Assembly (NCBI GenBank): GCA_004154925.1
Contig: QJNS01000048.1
Span: 248,001 to 312,000, forward strand
Length of the DNA stretch: 64,000 nucleotides
Source of the DNA: Monosporascus cannonballus
Lineage: Eukaryota > Ascomycota > Sordariomycetes > Xylariales
Reading direction: 5' to 3'
Both the position numbers and the translations under genes were made by a program. Under the pieces are notes generated by a model. It did not search any database and had not been told where the DNA came from. It was given only the letters and a program-made list of their open reading frames with translations. Of the stretch, positions 51,968-64,000 are shown piece after piece (positions within the stretch are counted from its first letter, which is position 1; every line of letters starts with the position of its first letter).

Positions 51968-53008
51968 TTTTATATCCGTTTTTATATAACGTATCCGGCC
52001 TGCTTTTAGGTTTTTTCGGATATATTTTTCGAATACCATTTTTTTGGCTTCCGAAATAAGGTAAATTAAGCCAAATATAGGGGTTTTCTCTGGGATCAGA
52101 TTTATTACACATTTTGCTGCCAATAATTCAAATATTTTTTTTCGTTATTTTTTTGGAATATATTTGCCGGAAATTCTTTAAATATACAAAAAGGTCGGTT
52201 AACCCCCGTTTTTGATATTTTTCGAATTCCGGAATATTTAGTTTTTCGGTTAAATTTATTAAGTTAACGGTATAAATTTGTTTATTGGAAAACATTAAAT
52301 TTAAAACTTTTTATTTATTAACCCTTTTATAACGATACGTATAACCATTAATATTTAATTATACTTAACAAAATCATTAATTTACTTATTCCGGGTTTTA
52401 ATAATAAAAAATCAGGCGTTTTTTAATTACGGCGTATTATAAAATAAATTTATTTAAATTTTAGTTCGTTTTTATTATTATTTATTATATTAAGAGAAAT
52501 TTCGTAAATTCCATAATATTTAAAATACGCGTTATTAATACCGATAAAGCCCAGAATATTTATGGAAATTAATTAACGGTTAAATCTTTTCGTTAACCTT
52601 TTATTTATGATATTTATTTATATTCCGATATCCATATCCATTTATACAGCTATATCCCCTATACCTCTTTTAATAAATACCTTCTTTTTAAAAAACAGCT
52701 TTATTCCAACCGTCCTATAATTATTAGCCAAAATAAACTGGACATATACGCCTATTTCGGCTCCTTTTTTGGGTTCACGTCTAAAAATTAATCTAATTTA
52801 TCGTTATATATTATAACGTTTTATACGACTTTTGGAGATTAATTTTCGTATAACCGAGATAACAAAATTTTTATATCGTTTTTTAATTTACAATTTACGT
52901 TCTTATAACTTAATTTTTTATCGTTATCTTATTTAAATAAATTTTATAAAAATTAAATGTGTGAGATTATACGAATTTATTTTAATCGGAATTAAATCGG
53001 AAATTATT

Positions 53009-53170
53009 GTTGGCTAGCAGGGGGTGCTTTAGCACCCCATATACGGAAAATTCCCTCTGATCGGAACATATATGTTCCGGGACTAGATCACCTTCAAATG
53101 CAGTACGCATTTTAAAATACTTATAACTAATTATTAATACATATATAACTAAAATCCCTTATATCTGATA
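53009..53170 (+). repeat. 5' LTR, copia element (162 bp)
   Basis: It runs from TGTTGGCTAGCAGGGGG to ATATCTGATA. It contains the hairpin GGGGTGCTTTAGCACCCC. Confidence 0.85.
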
Positions 53171-56100
53171 ATTAAGATTTTTATTCGTTTAATTAAGGCA
53201 TATATTAATTAATCAGTTATTGCTAAAACGATATAAGGTGTATGTTAGTTGTAATTATCGAAATACGCTAATAATAATAATAATACCCGTACCGTCAATG
53301 TCTTCCGTTATTTATAAGGGACCTAAGGACTGGAATCGTTTTAAAGGTGAATTCTAATTTAGAGCATACGCGTTCGATATTTGGGATTATATCGATTTTG
53401 ATTAGAACTTTTAATAGCCTGTTAAATCTATAAAATCTAATATAGCTTTTTACCTACAGACACAAATCCGCCATACGATACGAATTAATATCGCAAGCGG
53501 TTTTTCGTTTATATTTATATTTTTTTGGAAAAGTTATCGAAAAAATCGATTATACCAGTTACCTAACGAATACTCTTAAGATAACGACCGAAGGCAAACA
53601 AGTTTATAATTAGAATTTTACGGCGTATATTTATAAGGATCGGAAATACGATACTTTTCGCAAAAATATTAACGACCTTACGAAATAGGTCCTAGAGTTA
53701 ATATTTTTAACAATTAAAAAGATTAGCTTTTTTCTAGGAAAGAACTTACGAAAATAGTACGTTAATTTGGGCGAATCCGGCAAGGTATACGATAAGAGAT
53801 TTTTGATTAATACCTAACGAAAATATTACGAAACGTTAAAGCAAGTTTCGAAATTTGGCAAAAAGTTAAACGAATAAATCGTAAAATAACAAAAGGTTAT
53901 AGTTTTGGGATAACGATATAATATTTTAAAACCGAAAATAACACTTATATGGGTTAACGATTTATGTACAATATTCACCCTTATAATTAGGATATGGACT
54001 ATTACCTTTTAAATAATAAAAAAGGCCGAGAATAATAATAATACGATTAATTTCCAAAAAGCGGCAGTTAACCTTTTAAACTATTAGGCTATGGCTTATT
54101 TTAAATTTATATTACGAAATATTAAAATAATGTTTTTAACGTTTTACGGAATACGTGTAAACTCCTTTAATTAAAACGATTTTAATTAGGAAAATCCTAA
54201 GAATATTAATTTTTAACTATGAAAAAAAACCATAAGCTATAAGCCGAAACGAAATAACAGTAAAGGTTTTTATACGGACCGAAACGGTAATAAGCGAAAG
54301 CGTCAGAAATTAAACGTATAAAGCATCCGTTATAAAGCGTACTTAATTAATTACCATATATTATTTAATTATTATTATATATTCTTTTAAAACGCCCCAA
54401 AACGTTTCCGTTTTAACAATAAAATAATAACATATATTTAAGGACGAATTTCCGCCGATCAATCTTTAAAGGAAAAAATCGACCGCCTATCGAAAACTAT
54501 AGAAAAATTTATTATACAAAAGATAAATTAATTTTTAAAAGGAGTACGACGAATATTTGTATATTTCTTAATTGTTTATTAACGTAATATTACAAATATT
54601 TTATTTTACTTTTTAGGGAATTTAACCATTTTAGATTTAACATTTATAACATATATTTTTAATTTAATCAGTAAATTTTTTAAATTTTAAATATATTGTA
54701 TAAAATAACGGGATATATGCAAATAACAATTTCGTTATAATTAAGGGGTATAGAAGGGTTAATATAATTTTTCAAAGCATTAACGGTACGAAATTATTAC
54801 GTTTATACGATATAACATATTACGAAGATTCCGCATATAATTTAAAATCTTTCAGGCAGCTCCGGAAAAAGAAATTTTAATAAAATAATCGAAAAAGTAG
54901 TAATTTTATTCGAAAAAAATATAATCAAATAATTATTATATTAATAAATAAATTTAATTAATTCGTTATCGAAAATATTAATATAACAATTATTTATGTG
55001 ATTTTAATAACTTATAAACGAAACGTTAATTTATGGATAACGAAATTATTACGAACCGATAACGGTATTATGTAATATTTGAAATTAGGCCATCTAGGTT
55101 CCGAAATAATTAGTTAATTACATTCCCATATAAAAAAATCAGTTTAAAAGGTTTTATAACAGTTAAATATTAAAAATATAATAAAGCGAAAATTAAAAGG
55201 TTAATACGCCGAAAGCTAAAAAAAATATCCCGATTAGGATAAAAAATCGTTATCGATTTTATAAACATTAAAAATAACCTTAAAAATATAAATACGTTAT
55301 ATTTGCTATCGATAAATATTTACGTTTTATTTAGAATATTTACTTTAAAAACCCAAAACAAAATATATTAATCATAACATTTTGATATTTCTTAAAAGTT
55401 TTAAAAAATTAAAATAAAGTTTTTCTATAAGTAATTAAATGTAATAACGAAATCATAAAATATTATTTATTTCGAAATATATTTTATTTACTTGCTTTTA
55501 ATAGAAGACTTAAATTTTTAATACCATATACCCAAATTTAAAACGGGGCTATAAAACGCTTAAGAGATATCATTAAGGAAAAAACGATTATAAAATAAAA
55601 GAACGTTAAATTATTTTTATTCCTAATCGTATATATCTTTAAAATAGCAGTATACCTATATAACCCTATCCCTAAACACGTATTTCTTTGGCAAAGCCCA
55701 TACGAAATTTATTATATTTACTGAATATAAAAAAACGGCGTTAGAATATGTAATCGACAACCTTCATAAGCTTATTTACAAATTTACGGCTATATAGCTT
55801 ACATTAAAATAATTACCGTTATAAAAAATATTTTAAAATTTAAATCTTAAAATATAAATTAATGATTTCATTAATTATTATTTTAGGAATATTTACGAAA
55901 TTTGAAACGTATTAATTAATAACTGTATTATTATTTAAGATATATAATTTAATAAAAACTTATGTTTTTAAGTAATATCAAAATTTTAAAAAACAACGTT
56001 TTACATACTATAGAAAAAAAGTTATAAAATTTATTCCGACAGGTAAAATTACTTAATTAAAATAATAATAATTTAATTTATATATATAAAAAAATAAAAA

Positions 56101-58341
56101 CCTAAAAAAGATAATTTAATCAACGGCTAAACAGGAAAAAATTATTTTAAAAAGGTATTAACGTAAAATACGTACGGAATGAAGAAAAATAAGCTTATTT
56201 GCAAAAGATTAATTATCTTTATATAACCGTTATATTCGAACCATTTTTGTCCTTTAAACTATTATCGTTATTAACCTTTACCTTCCTAATTTTTATAATT
56301 ATTACGTCGACGGAAAAAATAAAAATAACCTTAAGTTTCTCTTATCTTGTTTAACCTAAAATAACTGTAAAAAACTAAAGTGCCCCACGGGTTATGAACG
56401 TAGGCTCCTCGTATGTTCTGTACTAAGAAAATATTATCCGAAACGAATATAAGGTATAAAAAACCGTATTTAATGCAAAACGTTTAACCTTTTTTATAAA
56501 TACGTAGGATAATTAGCCGGTAAATTACGAAAATCTAAAGAAATTAATTACCCGAAATACGTGTTATTTTAATGGGAAAAGTAATAATATCTTAATATAT
56601 AAGAAAATATTTAGGTTGTAAAACCGGATATATAGATGTAATTTACCGCCACCGCCGTAAGGCTATAAAAATCTAAATATATACCTGTTAAAGGAAATAT
56701 TTTATAAACCCGAAAAAGCTTATTTATAAAACCATATCAAATATGATATTAGGAAGCTATTAATTAGTTTTCTATAAAAGGAAAATAGGTTTTAAGGTAT
56801 ATATAAATATATATTTATGAATTTAACAAATTTAGCTAATTTTAAAAATATAAGGCCTATTTTATCTTACGAAGCGATTAATAACTTAAAACCGCCTATA
56901 ACAATATATACGTAATTAGTTTTATTAAAAAATCGTTTTAAATTTTAATTATTATTGCAGCTAAATTCAACTTAGAGCTTAAATAATATAACTTTATAAA
57001 TACCTTGATAAATGTAAATTTATTTTACGAAATATATATAAAAACGCCCCTAAAATACTAATAACGTAATAACATTTTCTAAATTAGGAAAATATTATAT
57101 AAATTAAGGGAATTATATTTACTATAATAAAAAAACATTGTTAAGATATTTAAGAAATTAGGATTTAGTTCCGTTTTTTACGACCCTTATTGTTTTATTC
57201 GTTAAGGAATATTTATTTTTTTTATAAATAATATTATTGTGATATATTGCAAAATAGCTTGAGACTTTATTAATTAATTAATTTAATAAATATAAAATTA
57301 ATATATTTTAATAAACAATAAGGATTTACAATAGTTGTTCGGTATCCAAATAATTAAAGATAAATTTAATAGGAAATTCTGGTTATTTTAATCAGATTTT
57401 ATAAAGAAACTGGTTAATCTAATACTTAAAAAAAACTAAATAATTTCCTACAAATACCTACAATTAATATTAAATTATTACGAAATCCTGATTTAACCTG
57501 TTTAAATTTTATTAACAAATTTTTTAAAAAAAATTGGTTTTATTTTTTTCGTAATAATTAATACGTAACTCAATATACTTTTTACAGTCTCTCGATTTAT
57601 CCGATTTAACTTAAACCCTAATCATATATATTATAAAGCTATTAACCGAATTATATTATATTTAATTGGAAATAAACCATTAACGTTATAATATCGGAGA
57701 TAAAAATTTATTAAATATTTAAAGTAATACTTTTTTCGCAAATAATACGATTAACCGAAAAAACTTCCAAATTTTCGTAATAAAGTTATTCGGAAAAATA
57801 ATAAAATAACGGGCGAATAAATAAAATATAATAATTATTTTTATAAGAAAAACAGAATTATTATTTTTTACGTAAGTTATTAAAAAAGCCTTTTAAGTTT
57901 TCGATTAATTAAAAAATTAAAATTATTTTAAATCTAAAATGTTAAATATATAATATAATAATTAATAAATTATACAGCTTATTAAAATTAAAATTACCTT
58001 ATTAATGACGAAATTGCGGTATATAAATATACCTAATTATTAATTATGATAAATGGCAAAAACAAATTTAATCAAAATAAATTATACGTTTATAGGCAAT
58101 ATATTAACCGATGGTTTAACGAAAACCTTATTATGCGAACCTTTTAAACATTTTAAAAAATAACTAGGATTAATAGATATTAGGGAAGTTTTCGATTAAT
58201 AAAAAATACGTTATAAAAAGTTTTAAAAAAGGAATTAATTAATTAGGAAAATTTAATTGCCGGAGGAAATGTAAAATAAATAATTATGGCTTTAGGAGTT
58301 GTAATAATTAATACTATGAATGCTTTACGGTATTAAGGCGA

Positions 58342-58506
58342 TGTATCGGCTAATAAGGGGTGTTTTAGCACCCCATATATGGAAGATTCCCTTTGATCGG
58401 AATATATATGTTCCGGGACTAGATCATCTTAAAATGCAATGCGCGTTTTAGAGCACCTGCAACTAGTTATCAATACATATACAACTGATATCCCTTATAT
58501 ATAACA
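58342..58506 (+). repeat. 3' LTR, copia element (165 bp)
   Basis: It runs from TGTATCGGCTAATAAGGGG to ATATATAACA. It has the same hairpin as the 5' LTR and is followed by ATTAT. Confidence 0.85.
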
Positions 58507-59682
58507 ATTATATATCTTCCAAATATAAAAATACTTGCGGTTCCTATTATTTTTATGCGGTACTTTTAATTTGTTCTAAGGACCTTTTTTCTCAAAAACA
58601 TTAAAATAAAATCGTTTATCTTTATTAATATTTTTAACGAAAAATAATCAGTTTTTTTCGCCTTTTTTTAAACGTTTTAATAATACTTTATTTCATTTAT
58701 TACGTTATTAAGTTTTTTTAATTTAACATTTTTTCGTAATAAAATATTTTATAATCTTAATAATAATTTATAAAAATAATTAAAAATAAAACGTTTATTA
58801 TCCTAATTATTTTCCGGATTAAAACCATTCGTAAATATTATTTTATAAATTAAAAACCTTTATTTAACGTAAAAATCTTACTATAATTAATCGGATCGTT
58901 ATTATAATTCTATAAATTATTTTTTATATTCCGTATTAAAGAAATTAGGATTTACGTAACTTTTCCTAATAAAAATCCATAAATCTTCTATTTTTAGTTT
59001 TTTTTCGTAATTAAAATAATTAAGCGTAACGTAATATAATTGCTATATATTTACAATAAAAGCATTTACATAATTTAAAGCCCATTAAATATAAATAAAG
59101 GTATTTCGCGTTAAATATTTGGTATTAATTTTCGTAATAACTTTTATTTAACTTTTTTTTAATTAATACGTATTTAAAAAGTTTCGGGCAATTATAACAT
59201 AATACTTATTTATTACCGTTAAATTTTTATAACAATATCGTAATTAACTTATAAAGCTTTATTTTTTTAATTTATATTATTATTTATTATTCGGCTAATT
59301 ATCGGAATAATTCCGAACATTATTTATTTTATTAATAAATAATTTCCAAAATATAATTATTACTAAAGGGCTTAACCTTTTTTTATTTTAAATTCCGGGG
59401 CGCGTTCGTTATGTTACGCCCGTTTTCCGACCGTTTAATTAACGGTTATCGGAACGTATGTTTATTATATATATAAGGTAATTCGGGATTTCGAGAATTA
59501 TGGTCCTTTGCCCGTTAGGGTTTCGTTATAAGCTTTTTCGCCTATTTCCGTACCGTAATCGATCGTTTATTAATTGGGTTCCGATCGGCGATCTTTTCGA
59601 CTGGTAACCTAAATTCCTTTTGCAGTCGGCGAACTTTGCGTTTAATAATTATCGTATTATCTTTTTTAATAAATAAAAAAAA

Positions 59683-59888
59683 TATAAAATAATAGATAAT
59701 TATAAGCCGGATAAGGTGATCTCCGACTGGTTATAATGCAAATTCTAAAAAGGAAATATATTAGGTTATTTTTATCTGGCGTTTCCTATTAGCTGCTAGA
59801 TAATGGATTTATACTAATAAGTAGGTCGGTAGCTGATCGGTGGCTGGTCGGTTACTAGCCTTATCCTTATAGGGGTTATATTCTCACA
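59683..59888 (-). repeat. LTR of outer Ty3 element, right copy (206 bp)
   Basis: It runs from TATAAAATAATAG to TTCTCACA and has the same length as the left copy. AAGTT follows. For the minus-strand element this is the 5' LTR. A third family member lies at 20,727-20,924. Confidence 0.85.
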
Positions 59889-59893
59889 AAGTT

Positions 59894-60020
59894 TAGTAAA
59901 ACTTAAATGAATTATTTAATTACTTAACCGTTCGCGAAAATAAATAAGATTTTTAGTAATCGTAATATCGAAATATTTCGCTAGAATATTTAAATTACGG
60001 AAATAATCAAACATTTAAAC
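59894..60020. other. AT-rich spacer right of the outer Ty3 element
   Basis: No recognisable feature. It probably belongs to the 3' region of the minus-strand chromovirus that follows. Confidence 0.3.
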
Positions 60021-63000
60021 GTTTAAAAAAAAGCAAAAACAGTTAAAAATTACGGTGGTAATAATTGCTTTAACGTAAACCGCATATTAAATCGGTTACT
60101 CCTATATGGAAATTATTAATTAATTATTCATTAATTTGAAAACTGTTATTATTATTAATAAAAACTCCACAATAAACGTTAGGCGTTTACAAAATTCTTT
60201 ACAGGTTTTTAAATATTTTCAAAATCTGGATAAGCTTTTTATTTAATAAGGTATTAGGTAAATTAAGAACCCTTTCTTTGTTATTCGTAATTTGGACTTT
60301 AATTTTCATTTTATTTTATTTAATAAGGATTTAAATACTTTTCCTATTAACTGAAACACGTAAATAAGAAGCATAAAATAAAATTTGATTTTGGTAAATG
60401 GTTTAATTGATAATTATTTTCTAGGATTTACTTAATAAATTTATATTGTTTGATATTTGTAAAATTAAAGCTTTTTCTCTATTTCGTTGTTTAATTATTT
60501 TTTTTACAAAGAAACAATCTATTTTCTTTTTTTCGTAAGTTAACCCTTTTAAATCTTTTTAGTGATAATATTTACTTTTTTAATTACGTGTTTAATTACG
60601 TATGAATTTTAACTTTGGGTTGCATTTTTATTATCAATATTTAAGTTATTTCGACGTAAATAGGACTCAGAAATTAAAATCCTATTGTAAGTATTTTTAT
60701 AAATATTAAATATATAACTAATATTTATGTTAATTAAAGCTATGTTAATATTTCAGTAATAATTATTATTATTTGTTAATTAGGCGATAAGTACTTTTAT
60801 AACACAATAATTTTGTTCGTTATTAATATAATATTATAAATAGATTTTGAACGTTTAATTGAACTGTTTCGTTTTTAAGTCTGTTTAAAGTTTAAATATG
60901 TTAAACAATTCATCTTTTAGACGGATTTATATTATATAGTTTTGCCAGATATTTGTATTAAACGTAATTATTTTATTAAAAATATTTTCATGTAATACTT
61001 CAAATAATTTAAACTTTTTTGAACAAAATATATATTATCAAAGTAGTAGTAAACTTTTTTTATTAGGATAAATCATATGAAAATGCTGTTATAATAATTA
61101 TATTACGTGGGCTTTGGATAATTGAACTTTAATTTTAAAATTTATAGTAATTAAATTTTACAGTTTTTTTAAAGATTTCTAATAATTACAGTTTGTCGTA
61201 AAGCCTATATTATTACATTTCTATTTTATTATAAAAGTTATATTATTATCGTGACATTTAAATTAATGATTTTATATTAAGAAAATAATAAGTATATTAA
61301 AATCCATTTAAGGTCTCGATGATTTCTAGATACTTACACAACTCATGTCTATATATATAATATATTAAGCTTATTCTCCATTATTTTAAGATTTGTAATT
61401 AATTTAATTTGTTTTAGTAACCTATGTTTAAATATTTTAGTTTTAAATATATGGTATACGGTATAACATAAACGATTGTAGTTTAATGTAAGCATAAATA
61501 TTTTTTGAAACAATGTCTAAAATTATATAACTAATTTGAACCAAGTTTTTCTTCGAAGTTTAGTTATTTATTTAAGATGTCTATTTCGTTTTTTCGAGCC
61601 GTTATTTATAAATAATGACGAAATCGAAATTTATTATATTTTTAAGCGTAATTTACTTACGATTCTGTACATTTGTTCTTCGTTATAAAATTAGTATACT
61701 TATAATAATTCCTATAAACTTTAATTTAATATATATTTTCTTTAAGAAAATTCAAACTTTCGAAAAACTAAAATAATAACTACGAAATGTTTATCGAGAA
61801 TAGCGTAATTCAAATCGATTTATTTTGACTTAGATGGAAAACATGCGATAACGTATAATTTGCTTGACTTATCTTATTATTTAATAACTACGTTTAATAC
61901 GTTATTCGGACTGTGAGTTTTCAGTTAAACAGTACGTAATAAATTATATATAATTAATAATAATTTGTTAATAATTACGTTTTTCATTTTTCAAAGCTAT
62001 TTTTCTCTTTATATTATTTAATAAAATCTTCATTTTGAGTAAAGCTAATTGGAAGTATAATGTTTTGGGTACAATATTAAATAAACTTCGTATAATAATT
62101 AAGAAATTTAAAAGCAATTTAAATATAATTAGAATCAAGTATTTTAGAAATACAAGGATTTTAAGAAGTTTATTTTAATATATTTCGAAATAATATTATA
62201 TTTTAGATATATTTTCCCTTTATTTATAAATTAAAGTTTTTAATATTAATTAATCGTTTAACGATTTATAAAGTTTTCATACTTACACGCATTGTATATA
62301 TATCTTTTCGCTTTCAAATATATAAAACTATTATCGAAATAATATATAACAAAATTAGTAAGTGATTTTCGTAATATATAAGTTATTATTCGTTACAAAG
62401 TTACTAATATATTTATAAATCTTAGTACTATAATTCTGTACTTACACACTTCGTATTTCGCTTTAAAAAGTATTTTTTATTCCTAATTCTTTTAATCCTA
62501 ATAATGCAATATTTATTTTAAAATGTAAAAGTTATAAATTTTTAATATTTATAAAGTCAAATTGCTATTTTAATTCATAAAGAAAATAGCATTCGTTTTT
62601 TAACCGTAATACAGTTTAATTATCCGTAAACGATTATAAATTATTATTTGTTCTTTATATTATATAGAAAAAATATGGAATAATTTATCGAGAAATGCCA
62701 AACTTAAATCTATTAGTTTATAATCGATCTTCTAAGTAATTTTGAAATGCGTGAAATTTATTTTTATTAAACTTGTAAACAAAACAAATTTGGAATTAAA
62801 CTTTCCATACGAATAATTTCATAACTTTATTCGTTATTGCTTAATAAAATTTAATTCTAGCTTTTCTTTTAACAAAAAGCTGCTTTTATTTATAGTATTA
62901 AAATAATATCTTAATTCACGATTTTAATTTTTCGTTTTATTTTTAAAATTTGTTATTGAATTGTTTAAACTTTATTTTAATGATAATAACCATTCCTCGT

Positions 63001-64000
63001 ATTTATATTTAACATTTTTTTTATATTTTACTATTTTTGAATAATAAGATATTCATCGTATTAGTATATTTGTAGTCGTTGTTATTTCTGATCGAAATTT
63101 AAAATTTCGTTTTTTTTGAATTTTGCTTATCGATAAGATATAAAAGTTTTTTACCTAGCCAATTTTTGCATTAGTTAAAGCCTTATGTTAATACATTCAT
63201 AGTTTTCTTAGGATTATATCGTAATTTCCAAATTCAACGATATTAAAATTTATTGTTTTCTACTGTTTTAAATAAAATTCTTTAAATAATTAAATTCACG
63301 TTCAATCCTTACGTTCTTATAAATGCAATTTCGATTCAGAGCATTTGTAACGACATAAAATTTAAATTTATATTTTCGTGGTAATTTCAACATATTAATA
63401 ACGTTTACTATAATATAACTTTCGCCGAAAACCTTGTTATTTATTTTTGCGATATATTAATATATTGCGAATTGCATTTCTAAGGTAATAAGGTTATTAA
63501 GACTTTATATCATCGTATGTGAATCCTTTTTTGAAAATTGTTCCTTATTCTTTTAAGTTTCGTTATTTTACGACTTTTATATAAATAACTTTTTTTTAAA
63601 GTTTCTTTTCGGATTTGTTAAATCTTGCTTACGTTTTCATATATAACTCGTTAAATTACTGTATTTCACTATGTTTAGTAATATATTTAATTGTTGTATT
63701 ATTATGGTTATTTTTAGTTTTGTAATATTTCTTTTTCTTATTAAATAACTAATTTGCTTAATTGTTATATAATATCTTATTTTATTATATTCTTAATACC
63801 TCTTTACATTCTTCTTATTATAAATACAACTTTTGAGGTTAATTTCTTAAGAGTTTATAACAAGTATTAATGAAAAATAAAACTCTATAAAAACTTTTAA
63901 TAACATTTCCTTTATTATATATTATATGAATTTCATTTTACAAATCAATAATTTCATCAATTATTTAAATAAAAAATGTCTTTTTAAATTTATTATTTTT
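60021..64000 (-). mobile_element. Minus-strand Ty3 chromovirus remnant, runs off the window
   Basis: On the minus strand about 60,300-60,155 encodes a decayed chromodomain: YLIK, stop, KAYPDFENI, stop, KPVKNFVNA, stop, RLLWSFY. This closely parallels the chromodomains at 5,240 and 19,449. Downstream in that sense (60,110-60,020) lies a segment resembling the post-chromodomain region of the copy at 1,320-6,082. The rest to the window end is AT-rich and in the right direction for integrase, RT and gag, but I could not read those motifs clearly. The 3' LTR is not seen; the outer element at 41,463-59,888 may have inserted into it. Confidence 0.5.

Larger units (their letters stand above)
53009..58506 (+). 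mobile_element. Ty1/copia retrotransposon nested in the outer element
   Basis: Two LTRs (53,009-53,170; 58,342-58,506) and the perfect target duplication ATTAT (53,004-53,008; 58,507-58,511) bound a 5.5-kb plus-strand element. Near the start, a gag-like frame at about 53,320 reads GPKDWNRFKGEF. KLGHLGSEII at 55,082 is the gag-pre-integrase segment. PIPKHVFLWQSPYEI at about 55,665-55,710 is the copia integrase end. ILTDGLTKTLLCEPFKHFKK at 58,101-58,160 is the characteristic end of copia RNase H. The order integrase before RT/RNase H confirms copia. Stops throughout show it is dead. Confidence 0.87.
41463..59888 (-). mobile_element. Ty3/gypsy retrotransposon split by two nested LTR elements
   Basis: Two 206-bp LTRs (41,463-41,668 and 59,683-59,888) flank a body read on the minus strand. 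The target duplication AAGTT lies outside both ends (41,458-41,462 and 59,889-59,893). Minus-strand reverse transcriptase at 45,898-46,083 reads VIYLNNIIIYSD, where the family has an Asp pair. Integrase core at about 44,095-44,320 reads VILVIVNRFTKSRLFI, then TELARLFYNEIK and IINDKN. Taking out the insertions at 46,371-51,967 and 53,009-58,506 leaves about 7.3 kb including LTRs, a normal size. The body is heavily RIP-mutated. Confidence 0.85.

Noticed and set aside
61200..62400. Reverse-transcriptase box of the right-edge chromovirus
   Set aside because: I looked where it should lie from the chromodomain spacing but could not read a convincing match on the minus strand.

Overview
The window looks like a nuclear region of a filamentous ascomycete. 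The genes have short fungal introns (61-117 bp, GT...AG, CTAAC-like branch sites), and the contents are fungal: a Zn2Cys6 regulator, a non-reducing polyketide synthase (NR-PKS) and chromodomain-bearing Ty3-type retrotransposons. The composition is in two phases. About 17 kb of GC-balanced, gene-bearing DNA (21,827-38,777) sits inside very AT-rich DNA that is almost wholly dead transposons. Paired LTRs differ mainly by C>T/G>A, and former CAA/CAG/TGG codons read as stops, which is the signature of repeat-induced point mutation (RIP).

Layout: 1-1,300 is AT-rich with nothing recognisable. About 1,320-6,082 is a truncated Ty3 chromovirus. 6,765-21,818 is a 15-kb hAT-like block with an exact 8-bp target duplication; inside it lie a full-length Ty3 chromovirus (13,902-20,610), traces of a copia element and a lone LTR. 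21,827-38,777 is the gene island. 38,780-40,091 is a dead Tc1/mariner element. 41,463-59,888 is a large minus-strand Ty3 element split by one Ty3 insertion (46,371-51,967) and one Ty1/copia insertion (53,009-58,506). Beyond 59,894 is part of another minus-strand chromovirus that runs off the window. Target duplications were read directly for the hAT, the Tc1 and every complete LTR element.

The gene island is a compact, apparently complete biosynthetic gene cluster of four genes: a 14-TM-type MFS exporter (minus strand, 567 aa, nine exons), an AYR1-like short-chain dehydrogenase (plus, 280 aa), a Zn2Cys6 transcription factor (plus, 622 aa, five exons) and an NR-PKS (plus, 2,683 aa, two exons) with domain order SAT-KS-AT-PT-ACP-CMeT-R. 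The architecture predicts a C-methylated aromatic polyketide released reductively as an aldehyde. The dehydrogenase would tailor it, the MFS export it and the Zn2Cys6 protein switch the cluster on. I see no flavin hydroxylase, non-haem iron oxygenase, P450 or partner highly reducing PKS in the window, so the product cannot be named from sequence. All four reading frames splice cleanly with their key catalytic residues present, in contrast to the destroyed repeats on both sides.
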